A stretch of DNA of 64,000 nucleotides, from contig NZ_QFVS01000006.1 in assembly GCF_003143955.1 (NCBI RefSeq), forward strand, positions 33,521 through 97,520, read 5' to 3'. The stretch is from Kurthia zopfii. Its GTDB lineage: Bacteria; Bacillota; Bacilli; Bacillales_A; Planococcaceae. A program made the translations under genes and the position numbers. The notes below the pieces were generated by a model. The model was not told the origin of the DNA and ran no database searches. It saw only the letters and a program-made list of their open reading frames with translations. This document shows positions 1 to 9,306 of this stretch, in pieces (the stretch's first letter is position 1; each line of letters opens with the position of its first letter).

Positions 1-2872
1 TCGTCTCCATCTGAACATTTCCTCTAAAGCTTTGAATCATATCACTCATTCCAAGTGCAAGGCAGAGTGATGCATTAAATTGCTCACCGCCCGATAGCGT
101 CTTCACATCACGTTCTTGCCCTGTATACGTGTCATAAACATCTAGGCTTAATCCAGATTGCTTACCGTTCGAATCAAGTCTTTCACTTCTCGATAGGCGG
201 TACTGACCATTTGAAAGAGGTAGTAATCGCTCATTAGCTGCCTGAATGATTTGTTCCAAATACTCAATTTGTAAATATCGCTCAAATGAGATTTTCTGCG
301 TATTTTTCCCTGAAAGAAGATCATATAGTTTAATAATATTGCCTGCTCTACTTTCTAATGCAGCTTTCTCTTCATTTGATTTTTTCATCTGTTGGAGCAT
401 TCGTGCAATATTTTTCGTTAAATGAACTGTATTATTTATGTCATTAATTCTTTGAGTCAGTTGCGCCGTTTCAGTTGATAATTTCAATTGAATTTTTTCA
501 AGTTCAAATTTCTCTTGTTGATCAAATTGTGCTTTACCTTTTTCAATTTGCTGATTTAATGCAAATAATTGCTGACTGAATTTCTCTAATTCTTGACGAA
601 TTGCAGTCATTTGTTCTGGTAGTAATCGTGCGGATGTATATTCTTTTCCGTTTTCAAACCCTGCTTCTAACACTTTCGCCTTAAACTGCTCCTCGGCTTG
701 CGCTAATTTTTCTTCGGCTTGTTGGACGTATTTTTGCTGATTTTCCTGTGAAGTCATTACTGAAGTTGAGTTTTTCAATGCAATTTCATATTGTGTAATG
801 GCATTCTTCATTTCGCGCTCAAATACTGTCGTTTTCTTCATTAGCTCAGCAATTGAATTTTCTAATTGCTGTTGATGTTCAAATGATTTTGGAAGTTGCG
901 CTGTCTTCTCCCGAATTAATAATTGTAGTTCTGAGATTTCCATCGAACTTTGACTACTCATTACATTCAGTTCATTTAACGAATTCCTCATTTTTTCAAG
1001 TGAATCTTCTTTACTTGCGCTTGTTTGCTCTAATTGATTTAGCTTGCTTTTATTATTTTGGATCTCATGTAACTGTGCCGATAATTGCTGCTGTAAAGTT
1101 AGTAAATAAGGTAGTCCTTCTGTTGTCACTTCTTCAATCATTTGATTTTCTTGTGCGATTAACTCATGTAACTGTTCGATTTTAGCCTGAAAACTGTGAA
1201 GCTCTTTTTCTGATTTCTGCCTTTTTTCATTTGCCGCTTCCAAATCTTCTTTCGTCACTACTGTAGCCGTAAGATCATGCATTTTTTCATGGCTTTTGCT
1301 CCCACAAACCGGACAAGGTTCTCCATCAACCAGTTGCTCGGCTAAAATATACGCTTGGCTAGAAATCCAGTTTTTTTCTAACTCCGAATAATCAACTTTT
1401 GCCTGTTCAAATAAAATGACGGCATTCTTTTGTAACTCTTCGATTTGTGACAAGTCTTTCTTATACGCTTCTGCTTTTTGAGCGCGCGTTACAACTTGAT
1501 CGACTTTTGATTTCTGCTCGTAAACTTCTTCAAATTTTTCAGTAGCCAGTTTCAATTTCTTTCTTTCATCATTTAGAATGACAATCTCACTTTTAATAAT
1601 CTTTGATTGTTCCGTCCAATTTACAATATCTTTCTGCATTTTCTCAAAATCAACCGTTTTTAATTGTAATTGTTTTTGTAATTGAGTTACTTCTGCATAA
1701 AATGGAAGAATTCTGTTCCAATCTTTTAGTTGATCCAAATCATTTTGCTGCTGTGGCATATTTTTTTGAAATGCATCATATTCTTTTTTTGCTTCTTCAA
1801 ATCGCTGTGAAGCTTCTTTGCTTTGCGCGATTAATGCAGTAAGCTGTTCTTGAAGTTTCACCAGTTCCATTCTTTGATTGCGAAAAGTCTGTTCATACGG
1901 GATGATATGCTCTGCTTTTTCAGCTTGAGTTAATTGGTTTCTTTGTCCTTGAATATACTCTTCTTTACTTTCTAAACGAGTTTTTTCAATTTTAGCTTGT
2001 TCATAAAGTGCCAATTCCTTATTAAACTGCTCGGCGTGATTAAATTCTTTTTGAACTTGATCGACTACTCTTTTTTGATCATCTAATAAAGCTTGTTGTG
2101 AAGTCGTTAATTCCTCATAATATTCGGCTTCTTCCTGCAATCCTGCAATCAGTTGCGTAGATGATTTATACTCTTGAGCTAACACTTCGAACACTTTACT
2201 TTGACGAAGTGGCAGCGTATCTTGAATATTTTGGATGAATGCTTGTTCTTCAGCTTGAATAGCGGCCATCTGTTTTTCAGCTTCTGTTTTCTTTGATTTC
2301 AGGCGATTTGTCATTTGATCGAAGCTTTCCGTTTTGAAAATCTTTCTTAAAATTGCTTCTTTATTTTTCGAATCAGATGTTAATAATTTTCTAAATTCAC
2401 CTTGTGGTAGCATGACAATTTGCTTGAATTGATCCTTTGTTAAGCCGATTAATTCTTCTAATTTCAAATTCAAATCACGGACACGATGTGAATCAAGTAC
2501 AGGAATTTCTTGGCCATCTACTATTTCTACAAATTCAGTTTTATCGCCTGTTGAAGACTTATTTCCCTTCTTCACATGGCCGATTTGTCGAAGAATGCGA
2601 TATTTCTTCCCCTTTATTTGAAAAACGAGCTCTACTGAAGTATGTAAATCGTCCGTCGCAAAATCACTTCGTACATTGCCAGCATTTTCACGTTCTTCCC
2701 CACTTACACTGCCATACAATGCAAAACAGATGCCATCAAAAATCGTCGTTTTACCAGCGCCAGTTGCACCAGAAATGACGAATATTTGATTTGACTCCAA
2801 TTCCGTGAAATCGATTGTTTCTGTGTCTCGATATGGGCCAAATGCAGTCATACTCAATTTAATTGGTTTCAT
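1..2872 (-). CDS. sbcC: Exonuclease subunit SbcC (C-terminus cut by window edge)
   Basis: SbcC is the SMC-like ATPase partner of the SbcD nuclease; together they cut hairpin and protein-blocked DNA ends. I translated the minus strand from the ATG at 2872 and found an open frame to base 1 (957 codons). The N-terminus carries a Walker A motif, GATGAGKT, at about residues 35-42. Two long glutamine- and glutamate-rich coiled-coil arms flank a zinc hook CPVC coded near 1305-1325. The ABC signature LSGGEQF lies near base 80, so only the last part of the C-terminal lobe with Walker B is missing. The ATG overlaps the sbcD stop as ATGA, indicating translational coupling. Function is secure by family; completeness cannot be judged here. 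Confidence 0.95.
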   Translation of the reverse strand, partial: MKPIKLSMTAFGPYRDTETIDFTELESNQIFVISGATGAGKTTIFDGICFALYGSVSGEERENAGNVRSDFATDDLHTSVELVFQIKGKKYRILRQIGHVKKGNKSSTGDKTEFVEIVDGQEIPVLDSHRVRDLNLKLEELIGLTKDQFKQIVMLPQGEFRKLLTSDSKNKEAILRKIFKTESFDQMTNRLKSKKTEAEKQMAAIQAEEQAFIQNIQDTLPLRQSKVFEVLAQEYKSSTQLIAGLQEEAEYYEELTTSQQALLDDQKRVVDQVQKEFNHAEQFNKELALYEQAKIEKTRLESKEEYIQGQRNQLTQAEKAEHIIPYEQTFRNQRMELVKLQEQLTALIAQSKEASQRFEEAKKEYDAFQKNMPQQQNDLDQLKDWNRILPFYAEVTQLQKQLQLKTVDFEKMQKDIVNWTEQSKIIKSEIVILNDERKKLKLATEKFEEVYEQKSKVDQVVTRAQKAEAYKKDLSQIEELQKNAVILFEQAKVDYSELEKNWISSQAYILAEQLVDGEPCPVCGSKSHEKMHDLTATVVTKEDLEAANEKRQKSEKELHSFQAKIEQLHELIAQENQMIEEVTTEGLPYLLTLQQQLSAQLHEIQNNKSKLNQLEQTSASKEDSLEKMRNSLNELNVMSSQSSMEISELQLLIREKTAQLPKSFEHQQQLENSIAELMKKTTVFEREMKNAITQYEIALKNSTSVMTSQENQQKYVQQAEEKLAQAEEQFKAKVLEAGFENGKEYTSARLLPEQMTAIRQELEKFSQQLFALNQQIEKGKAQFDQQEKFELEKIQLKLSTETAQLTQRINDINNTVHLTKNIARMLQQMKKSNEEKAALESRAGNIIKLYDLLSGKNTQKISFERYLQIEYLEQIIQAANERLLPLSNGQYRLSRSERLDSNGKQSGLSLDVYDTYTGQERDVKTLSGGEQFNASLCLALGMSDMIQSFRGNVQMET

Positions 2873-4026
2873 TTCGTACGACCTCCTTCTCTTTCTTCTA
2901 CTAATTCTTCTGCAAGTAATTCATTAAATAAAGTCATCATCTGCTCATCAGGCTCTTCATTTAAAATCTCACCATAAAAGGCGTTAAATAAAGTCGTAGT
3001 ATCCATCTTATGTTTACTCTCAACAACTGATTCTCCAGCATCAACAATAGTATGATTCATCGTTCGATCAACGTGCATCGCATTTGGGAATACTGTTCTT
3101 ATTTTTTCCATAGGGGCAATAATCACCGCTTCATCGTGTAAAGTAACATAGACATAATCTTCACTCGGAGCCATTTCTAATAAATCCTTCATATATCCTT
3201 CGATTCTTCTCATATCTCGCTTAGGATTTAATGGGATTTTTTCGATTTCTACCTCGCCATTCGCAGCCATGTCAACAACTAGGAAACCTTTTTGATGTGT
3301 TGCTTCTGAAATACTATATTTTAAAGGAGAACCGCTATAACGAATTTTTTCGCTTTGAACAAAATGTGCCTGATGTAAGTGGCCAAGTGCGGTATAGTCG
3401 AATTTGTCGAATAGATTGGCGTCAATACATTCCGAGCCTCCTATTGATAAAGGTCTTTCACTTTCATCTGTATTCTCAATCTGTTCCCCATTTTTCGTGA
3501 CAAAAGCATGCGCAATACTAATATTTCGCCCTTCGTTAAATGGAATATGTTCGATAATCTTTTCCATCGCTTGCTCGTTTGTTTTGACAGAATCATCTTC
3601 AAATACATATCTCACTTCTTGTGGATCCGCAAATGGGATTAGGTGGAACGCTATTTCGCCATATTTATCTTGTAGAATAATCGGGGGCATTTCCTTTTTT
3701 AATTTCCCGACTAAATGTAAATTACTTTCTTTAAAAATCGTCGAGCCAAAATCCACTCGACTCGTACTATCATGATTTCCCGCAATCGCAATAATTGGGA
3801 TATTTAATTCTTTTATAATAATCGAGAAAGTTTGATCCAGTAATTGAACTGCTTCAACTGGCGGAATCGATCGGTCATATAAATCACCTGCTATGATGAT
3901 CGCGTCCGGTTTTATTTCCTTTACATGTTGAAGAAACTGTTCGATTATATACTTTTGATCCTCTAACATTGACACTCCTTGAACTACTTTTCCTAGATGC
4001 CAATCGGCTGTATGTATAATTTTCAA
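2869..4026 (-). CDS. sbcD: Exonuclease subunit SbcD
   Basis: Mre11-type, manganese-dependent nuclease subunit of the SbcCD complex, which processes DNA ends and palindromes. The 385-residue protein begins with the phosphoesterase motif DWHLG (residues 8-12), followed by GDLYD, GNHD and GHLHQ, the metal-binding motifs of the calcineurin-like fold. The start is a TTG at 4026, chosen because a strong GGAGG sits 8 bases upstream and the motif-bearing N-terminus begins at once. It is first in the operon and overlaps sbcC by four bases. Length is normal for the family. Confidence 0.95.
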   Translation of the reverse strand: MKIIHTADWHLGKVVQGVSMLEDQKYIIEQFLQHVKEIKPDAIIIAGDLYDRSIPPVEAVQLLDQTFSIIIKELNIPIIAIAGNHDSTSRVDFGSTIFKESNLHLVGKLKKEMPPIILQDKYGEIAFHLIPFADPQEVRYVFEDDSVKTNEQAMEKIIEHIPFNEGRNISIAHAFVTKNGEQIENTDESERPLSIGGSECIDANLFDKFDYTALGHLHQAHFVQSEKIRYSGSPLKYSISEATHQKGFLVVDMAANGEVEIEKIPLNPKRDMRRIEGYMKDLLEMAPSEDYVYVTLHDEAVIIAPMEKIRTVFPNAMHVDRTMNHTIVDAGESVVESKHKMDTTTLFNAFYGEILNEEPDEQMMTLFNELLAEELVEEREGGRTK

Positions 4027-4139
4027 TTAAATTCCTCCTTTTTAATAAGTATATCAATTAATCGTGCAAAATATTGTACATCTACTGTCTACTTTATTAT
4101 ATACTAGAAACAATACTATACATAAAGGATGATTATTCT

Positions 4140-4607
4140 ATGGCACCTACAATTTTAGTTGTTTCAATCGCAATTATTCTATTTTTTGCTTTCATGGTAT
4201 ATCGAGTAAAATCAAAAAATGTGGAGACGAATGAGCAAAATATCGCCCATTATTTTTTAAGTCATAATGGCTCACTTGATTTTTATGTAACTACTGATCA
4301 TCAATTTGTTAGTTGTGCTTCTAATAAAACTTTTGATATTCAAGATATTAAAAAGATTACTGCCATTGCAGATCATGAAGTGCTATTTGAAAAAAATGCA
4401 ACTTCAGTACAATTTGATGATCTACAATTATCATCTAAATTTGATGATTTCGTAAAATTTGTATCCTATGAGATTGAATTAAAAAATGGTGAAGTATTTG
4501 AATCTGTAGTAGATGTGGCATCAAACAAAGGTTCGAGACAGCGTGAACAGTTAAAACAGACTTTCCTAAAAATTACGGATATTTTCAATAAATTAAAGAT
4601 CGCATAA
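4140..4607 (+). CDS. Membrane-anchored protein of unknown function
   Basis: A 155-residue protein with one N-terminal membrane segment (about residues 3-22) and a soluble, probably cytoplasmic, domain rich in acidic and aromatic residues. I do not recognise the family. The ATG at 4140 is preferred to an upstream in-frame start at 4074 because AAAGGATG lies just before it and the upstream extension overlaps the likely promoter region (TTGTAC at 4074 with an AT-rich TATTAT-like -10). The gene stands alone, divergent from sbcD and convergent with the symporter gene. Confidence 0.7.
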   Translation: MAPTILVVSIAIILFFAFMVYRVKSKNVETNEQNIAHYFLSHNGSLDFYVTTDHQFVSCASNKTFDIQDIKKITAIADHEVLFEKNATSVQFDDLQLSSKFDDFVKFVSYEIELKNGEVFESVVDVASNKGSRQREQLKQTFLKITDIFNKLKIA

Positions 4608-4608
4608 G

Positions 4609-4650
4609 AAAAAGCAACGCGTAGAAATGAAACTCTACCCGTTGCTTTTT
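4609..4650. terminator. Bidirectional intrinsic terminator
   Basis: An AAAAGCAACG / CGTTGCTTTT inverted repeat with a nested GTAGA/TCTAC stem lies between the convergent genes ending at 4607 and 4635. Runs of A on the left and T on the right would allow it to work in both directions. It overlaps the last codons of the symporter gene. Confidence 0.8.
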
Positions 4651-5984
4651 GTAATTAAGAAGAACATAACAACTATGATGACGATTGGAACTACCGTGTA
4701 CATCAGTGCTTGCCATAGTTTGAACCAAGTATTTGATAACTGACTGCCCATTAAAAATTCCTTTTTAACAAACTGTCGATCTACTTTATACATAATGAAT
4801 AATGCGATACAAAGATTACCTAGCGGTAACATAATATTACTCACTAAGAAGTCAGTAGCATCAAATATTGTACGGTCAAAAATGTGGAAATCCGCAAGTA
4901 AACTTGAAGATAACGCAGCTGGAATCGCTACAATTGCAACGATCACGCCTAGTAACCATGTGATTTTCTTACGTGCATGAGGGAATTTCTCCTCGAAAGC
5001 AGCAACAATAATTTCATATAAGCTAAACGAAGATGTCAATGTCGCAAATAAGAATAATAATAGGAAAATCGCAAAGAATAACTCACCGAAAGGCAGTTGT
5101 TGGAATACAGTCGGAAGTACGACAAACAATAATCCAGGCCCTTCAGTCGGCTCTAATCCGAATGAAAAGACGACTGGGAAAATCGCTAATCCCGCTAATA
5201 AAGAAACGAAAATATTCATTAATACGACAGATCCTGCCGAATTCGGTAAACTGACATCTTTTTTCAAATATGAACTGTATGTTACCATACATGAGAATCC
5301 TACCGCTAAAGCAAAGAATGCCTGCCCTAGTGCGTATAATATTGAATCAAATGTGATTAATGAGAAATCTGGTTTTAAGAAGAATGTTACACCTTCCATT
5401 GCACCAGGTAGTGTCAATCCGCGTACTACTAAAATAATAAAGAATATAAATAGTAGTGGCATCATAAATTTATTCGCGCGCTCAATGCCATTTTGAATGC
5501 CTAGCGATACGACTAAAACATTAAATAATGTAAAAATCACTAATCCGATAATTGTGATGCTCGCCGATCCAGTTACTTCGCCAAATAACGAACCCGCATC
5601 TAGGTTTGGCGTAATCGCATTACCTGCCACAGCTTTCGTCGCATAGATTGTAATCCAACCACCGATGACACTATAAAAAGAAAGTAGTAGGAAACAACCG
5701 ACAACACCTAAACGGCCAATCCAACCCCATATTGAGTTCGGCAATAATTTTTTATATGCGGACACAGCTTCTTTCTGTGTTCCTCGGCCAATAATAAATT
5801 CTGAAATTAACATAGGTAAACCAATTAATAAAGTAAAAATCACGAATAGTAGAAAGAATGCTCCTCCACCACTCATGCCGGTCACGTATGGTAGCTTCCA
5901 TATCGCACCTAGTCCAATCGCAGCTCCTGCTGATGACAGTATAAAGCCTAGTTTCGTAGACCACTGTCCTTTATTCTCATTCAT
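4635..5984 (-). CDS. Sodium-dependent transporter, NSS/SNF family
   Basis: A 449-residue polytopic membrane protein of the neurotransmitter:sodium symporter family, which uses the Na+ gradient to import amino acids or related amines. The N-terminal helix has the family's unwound substrate/sodium site pattern, with SSAGAAIGLGAIWKLPY near residues 17-33 and GGGAFFLLF after it. About 11-12 hydrophobic segments follow. The ATG is preceded by GGAGG at good spacing. The substrate cannot be read from sequence; bacterial members close to this size often carry tryptophan, tyrosine or branched amino acids. It is monocistronic, with its own terminator. Confidence 0.9.
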   Translation of the reverse strand: MNENKGQWSTKLGFILSSAGAAIGLGAIWKLPYVTGMSGGGAFFLLFVIFTLLIGLPMLISEFIIGRGTQKEAVSAYKKLLPNSIWGWIGRLGVVGCFLLLSFYSVIGGWITIYATKAVAGNAITPNLDAGSLFGEVTGSASITIIGLVIFTLFNVLVVSLGIQNGIERANKFMMPLLFIFFIILVVRGLTLPGAMEGVTFFLKPDFSLITFDSILYALGQAFFALAVGFSCMVTYSSYLKKDVSLPNSAGSVVLMNIFVSLLAGLAIFPVVFSFGLEPTEGPGLLFVVLPTVFQQLPFGELFFAIFLLLFLFATLTSSFSLYEIIVAAFEEKFPHARKKITWLLGVIVAIVAIPAALSSSLLADFHIFDRTIFDATDFLVSNIMLPLGNLCIALFIMYKVDRQFVKKEFLMGSQLSNTWFKLWQALMYTVVPIVIIVVMFFLITKSNG

Positions 5985-6127
5985 AAAAACCCTCCATAAC
6001 TCTGCTCAGCTCAACAATACTAAGAATTGCGAGACTCTAATCTGTCTATTATTTTATCATGTTTCAACAATTAATTGAGCGGAATTGTAGATTTCTTTGT
6101 TATTCATTTACCCTTTTCTATAAAAAC

Positions 6128-6159
6128 AAAAAGAATCACAAATTACTGTGATCCTTTTT
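6128..6159 (-). terminator. Intrinsic terminator after the zinc-ribbon/DUF3784 operon
   Basis: The ATCACA/TGTGAT stem is followed on the minus strand by a T-run. It overlaps the last codons of the DUF3784 gene. Confidence 0.7.
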
Positions 6160-6480
6160 GTCGTATCGATTACCTATATTCATATAAATTAAGCCAATAA
6201 TAATCGAAATAACGATGCCAACCGTACCGATTATAAAAAATATATTCGATTCATAGATTGCACCAGGTATATAAAACAGCATACTTAGTGTCACTGCGAG
6301 CATTAATTTGCCCATCGCTCTACAAAGTGCGGGTTCATCTATTTTCATTCGATCTTCTTTTGGTAGCATATTATGCCCCGCAATTAGAAAAGCACCTCGA
6401 CCGCTTAATAAATACAAACTTAGAATGACAAACAGAAAGATGACCGTGCCAATTACGATTAAACCTGATGTTTCTTCCAT
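6136..6480 (-). CDS. DUF3784-type small membrane protein
   Basis: A 114-residue protein with three predicted membrane helices (about residues 7-28, 58-77 and 80-100). A cytoplasmic loop with GRGAFLIAG...EDRMKIDE..LCRAMGKLM is characteristic of DUF3784 proteins of Firmicutes. The biological role of the family is unknown to me. Its ATG follows directly on the TAG of the upstream zinc-ribbon gene (TAGATG), so the two are translationally coupled and probably co-expressed. Confidence 0.8.
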   Translation of the reverse strand: MEETSGLIVIGTVIFLFVILSLYLLSGRGAFLIAGHNMLPKEDRMKIDEPALCRAMGKLMLAVTLSMLFYIPGAIYESNIFFIIGTVGIVISIIIGLIYMNIGNRYDKKDHSNL

Positions 6481-6822
6481 CTATATCTTTTTAACAAACT
6501 CAGATTTGATATAAAGTACGCCAACGCCATCAAATTTACTTTGAATATTATGCCCGTCTGGACCGTCAACTAAGCGGATTTTTGCTTTCGTTCCCATTTT
6601 TAATGGGCCAGATCCACCTTTTACTTTAATATCTTTGATGATTGATACCATATCTCCATCTTGTAACTCATTACCATTCGAATCTACTGTTTTATTCGCT
6701 GCTTCCGCTGCATCTAAAGAATCTTGTGTCCATTCATTTGCGCATTCTGGACAGATGAATAAATTGCCGTCCTCATATGCGTATTCAGAATTACATTGTG
6801 GACAATTTGGAATATTTGCCAT
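6481..6822 (-). CDS. YjdM/PhnA-type zinc-ribbon protein
   Basis: A 113-residue protein matching the PhnA-like (YjdM) family. An N-terminal zinc ribbon has two CxxC pairs (CPQC and CPEC) within the first 30 residues, followed by an SH3-like PhnA domain containing [15 protein letters not shown]. Despite the historical name, family members are not known to act in phosphonate breakdown, and the function is unclear. I chose the ATG at 6822, preceded by AAGGGTGG, rather than the track-like upstream start, because homologues begin immediately before the first zinc ligand. Confidence 0.85.
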   Translation of the reverse strand: MANIPNCPQCNSEYAYEDGNLFICPECANEWTQDSLDAAEAANKTVDSNGNELQDGDMVSIIKDIKVKGGSGPLKMGTKAKIRLVDGPDGHNIQSKFDGVGVLYIKSEFVKKI

Positions 6823-6928
6823 GTTAAACCACCCTTTCAACTATTTACTTAATCATACAACAAAATCGCTATTAATCTACAGAGTTTGCTAAACTAACAC
6901 AATTTCAGTCATTATCCATTACATATGA

Positions 6929-6959
6929 AAAAAAGAACCGCACCGGAATGCGATTCTTT
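6929..6959 (-). terminator. Intrinsic terminator of the esterase gene
   Basis: An AAAGAACCGCA/TGCGATTCTTT hairpin with a minus-strand T-run just downstream of the esterase stop at 6973. Confidence 0.75.
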
Positions 6960-6972
6960 CTGAATTTAAGAA

Positions 6973-7761
6973 TTAAAGTGACATTGCTTGAGCAGAAGGT
7001 TTAACAGCATCAGCTGAAGCAACCCAATCCAATTGATCTAAGAAAGTAAGTGTATCTTGATATACTTGTTCTCTTTCTTTACCAAGTGTAATGATGTGAC
7101 CAGAATTTTGATACCAAATGATTTCTTTTTCTTCTGTATCAACTGTATCAAAAATGAATGGTGCTGATTCTTGATATAGTTTATCATCTAATTTACCTTG
7201 TAATACTAATGTTGGTGTATCGATCTCACCGATTTCATCAGAAGTATGTTCAATCATTTTTTGAATTTCAGTAATTGCATGACGATCCATGTTTTTAAGA
7301 TCTTCTAATTCAGCAGCAACTGTATCTTCGTCTTTGCCTTCAAACTTTTTATAAACTTCAGCGTATTTATAAAGTCGATCGAATAGACCGTCGCTTGATT
7401 TGCGTTTGATTGGAGCACACATTGATACGACACCTTTAACTGGGAATTCAGCGCCAACTTTAAGTGTAAATACGCCACCTAGTGAGATACCGACTACAGC
7501 GATTTCTTCATATCCTAAGCTTTTAAGGTGATGGTAACCACTTGTTACATCTTCCCACCAGTACTTTGCACCATAACGTAGAATTTCTTCAGGGCTTACG
7601 CCGTGACCACGGTACATAGGTGCGTGACACGTATATCCTCTTTTATTTAAGAATTGTCCTAATTTTTTTACGTCTTTCGTACTACCAGTAAACCCGTGAA
7701 GTAGGAGTACGGCTCTTTTTCCGCCTTCAATTGTAAAAGGTTTAGGTGCAAGTAATTTCAT
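6973..7761 (-). CDS. Carboxylesterase (Est30-like alpha/beta hydrolase)
   Basis: A 262-residue alpha/beta hydrolase of the thermostable carboxylesterase/monoacylglycerol lipase type, which cleaves short-chain esters. It has an oxyanion-hole HGFTGS near residues 22-27, the nucleophile elbow GISLGG (Ser about 94), a late acid in GKLDD, and the catalytic histidine in SGHIITLGKER near the C-terminus. No signal peptide is visible, so the protein should be cytoplasmic. AAAGGAG precedes the ATG. It carries a roughly 15-residue C-terminal extension beyond the usual Est30 end. The gene is monocistronic. Confidence 0.9.
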   Translation of the reverse strand: MKLLAPKPFTIEGGKRAVLLLHGFTGSTKDVKKLGQFLNKRGYTCHAPMYRGHGVSPEEILRYGAKYWWEDVTSGYHHLKSLGYEEIAVVGISLGGVFTLKVGAEFPVKGVVSMCAPIKRKSSDGLFDRLYKYAEVYKKFEGKDEDTVAAELEDLKNMDRHAITEIQKMIEHTSDEIGEIDTPTLVLQGKLDDKLYQESAPFIFDTVDTEEKEIIWYQNSGHIITLGKEREQVYQDTLTFLDQLDWVASADAVKPSAQAMSL

Positions 7762-8460
7762 TTGAATGGGCTCCTTTATATTTAAAAAGTGTTTTTTTAT
7801 TCGTAATTTTAATAAAATGATGTTTTATTTATTTCTGTGATCTAAGTAGTTATTTGAACTACAATTTTTCGTCACATTTCTAACTTACATACACTCTAAC
7901 ACCCTATTTTAATAATGTACAGTATATTAGGTTATTATTATTGATGCAATTATGTAATCGATTTGATTCTCTATTTTATATAGAAATACTGTTATATCAA
8001 CGTTCGTGAATAGACACATACAGATTTACATTCGTCCATTCTTTTTATAGCATTTATTTATATCAAATATAGATAAAACCTATCTCACATTAATAAGTTG
8101 TTACTTTCAAACGCCTATTTATCGTAGAAAACGGTGGTATACCCGCGATTATTTAATATATTTTTGATATCCATTCTATTTTACTTTGTAGTGAAGTGAC
8201 ACAGATGATATAACAGTTGTACTAATGAATCCAATTTCTGAATGCAAACACGAACATTTTCAATCATTGATGAATGGAATAGAAAGCAATTGTTTTCTCC
8301 GTATAATTTATATACAAACCCTTTTGTAGATTGCTTTGTTCTCTATTTATGAAAATTCGTATTTCAAACAATAATTCCACTATTCTAAGCTTTTTACGGC
8401 TATTCTCATTACGTCTGTACTATAATAGTACTTATAAGAAAAACAAAGGGGTTTTCATTT
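7762..8460. other. Gene-free AT-rich region of about 0.7 kb
   Basis: No convincing coding frame is present on either strand. The only clear signal is at the right end: a 15-base inverted repeat, GTACTA/TAGTAC around TAA, at 8417-8431. It contains a perfect TATAAT (8421-8426) suitable as the -10 of the crotonase promoter; no good -35 is seen. A GGTGGTA...CCGCG string near 8133-8147 looks like a T-box core but is judged coincidental. The length is unusual for this compact window. Confidence 0.5.
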
Positions 8461-9258
8461 ATGAAAGTAAGCACGACAAGATTATTAGAAGAAGAAGCTA
8501 AAATCGTCTACCAAGAAACTGCCGGATTAGCGATCATTACAATTCACAGACCACAAGCGAAAAATGCTCTTACTGCAAATATGTGGACACAATTACGTTC
8601 AATCGCCTTACAAGTGCTAGACAATCCGAAAAACAAAGTACTTCTTATTAGAGGTTATGGGGAACAATTCACTGCTGGTTCTGACATTAAAGAATTTAAT
8701 TCAATCTCACTTGGTCAAGCGGAAGAAGCATTTGTTCATATGGAAAGAACGATTTCTACGATTGAAAAGCTACCGATTCCGACGATTGCTGTCATTAATG
8801 GGCCTGCAATGGGTGCCGGATTAGAGTTAGCGCTCGCTTGCGATTTACGTATCGGAAGTGAAAAAGCAAAATTAGGCATTCCTGTAGGCAAGTTAGGCAT
8901 TACATTAAATAATAAATTCGCACAAAGATTAGTTACACTGATTGGTCCTTCAATGACGAAGGACCTTGTCTACACTGGGCGTATGTTAAAAGCAGACGAA
9001 GCTTATCGATTAGGTATGTTAAATTATCAAGTTGCAGAGAAGGACTTAGATCGCTATGCAATACGTATTGGCAAACTCGTGGCGTCAATGTCACCCGCTT
9101 CATTATTAGCGGTGAAAACATCTGTGCAGGAATGCGTGGAGTCGGTTCCTGTTCTTTGGAAAGGTTCTTCAAATTTCGTAGATCCACATGATTTTCCAGA
9201 AGGTGTCCAAGCTTTTGTTGAAAAGAGAGCCCCGCAGTTCAACCGAAAGATTAAGTAA
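8461..9258 (+). CDS. Enoyl-CoA hydratase/isomerase (crotonase) family protein
   Basis: A 265-residue crotonase-fold protein expected to act on acyl-CoA thioesters. The oxyanion-hole segments are present: FTAGSDIKEF near residue 70 and GPAMGAGLELALACDLRI near 115-132. The usual glutamate of the hydratase active site, in the PEVxLG-like loop, is replaced here by IPVGKLGI, and the loop after it lacks the common GAGGTQRL. Classical hydratase activity is therefore uncertain; isomerase, dehalogenase or thioesterase-like chemistry is possible. It starts at an ATG with AAAGGGG upstream and stands alone, with no beta-oxidation neighbours. Confidence 0.8.
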   Translation: MKVSTTRLLEEEAKIVYQETAGLAIITIHRPQAKNALTANMWTQLRSIALQVLDNPKNKVLLIRGYGEQFTAGSDIKEFNSISLGQAEEAFVHMERTISTIEKLPIPTIAVINGPAMGAGLELALACDLRIGSEKAKLGIPVGKLGITLNNKFAQRLVTLIGPSMTKDLVYTGRMLKADEAYRLGMLNYQVAEKDLDRYAIRIGKLVASMSPASLLAVKTSVQECVESVPVLWKGSSNFVDPHDFPEGVQAFVEKRAPQFNRKIK

Positions 9259-9269
9259 ATAGAATAGTA

Positions 9270-9305
9270 AAAGAGGAAGAATCAATTCGCTGATTCTTCC
9301 TCTTT
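9270..9305. terminator. Bidirectional intrinsic terminator
   Basis: A 15-bp stem, AAAGAGGAAGAATCA and its complement, separates the convergent crotonase and P-loop genes. A- and T-runs lie on both sides. Confidence 0.85.
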
Positions 9306-9306
9306 A

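Noticed and set aside
853..2778. Plus-strand open frames opposite the left end
   Set aside because: They are antisense to the sbcC reading frame, whose motifs (Walker A, CPVC hook, ABC signature) are clear.
8132..8148. T-box-like core (GGTGGTA...CCGCG) in the gene-free region
   Set aside because: It contains extra bases inside the core, lacks a recognisable stem I, specifier loop and terminator, and is 300 bases from the next gene.
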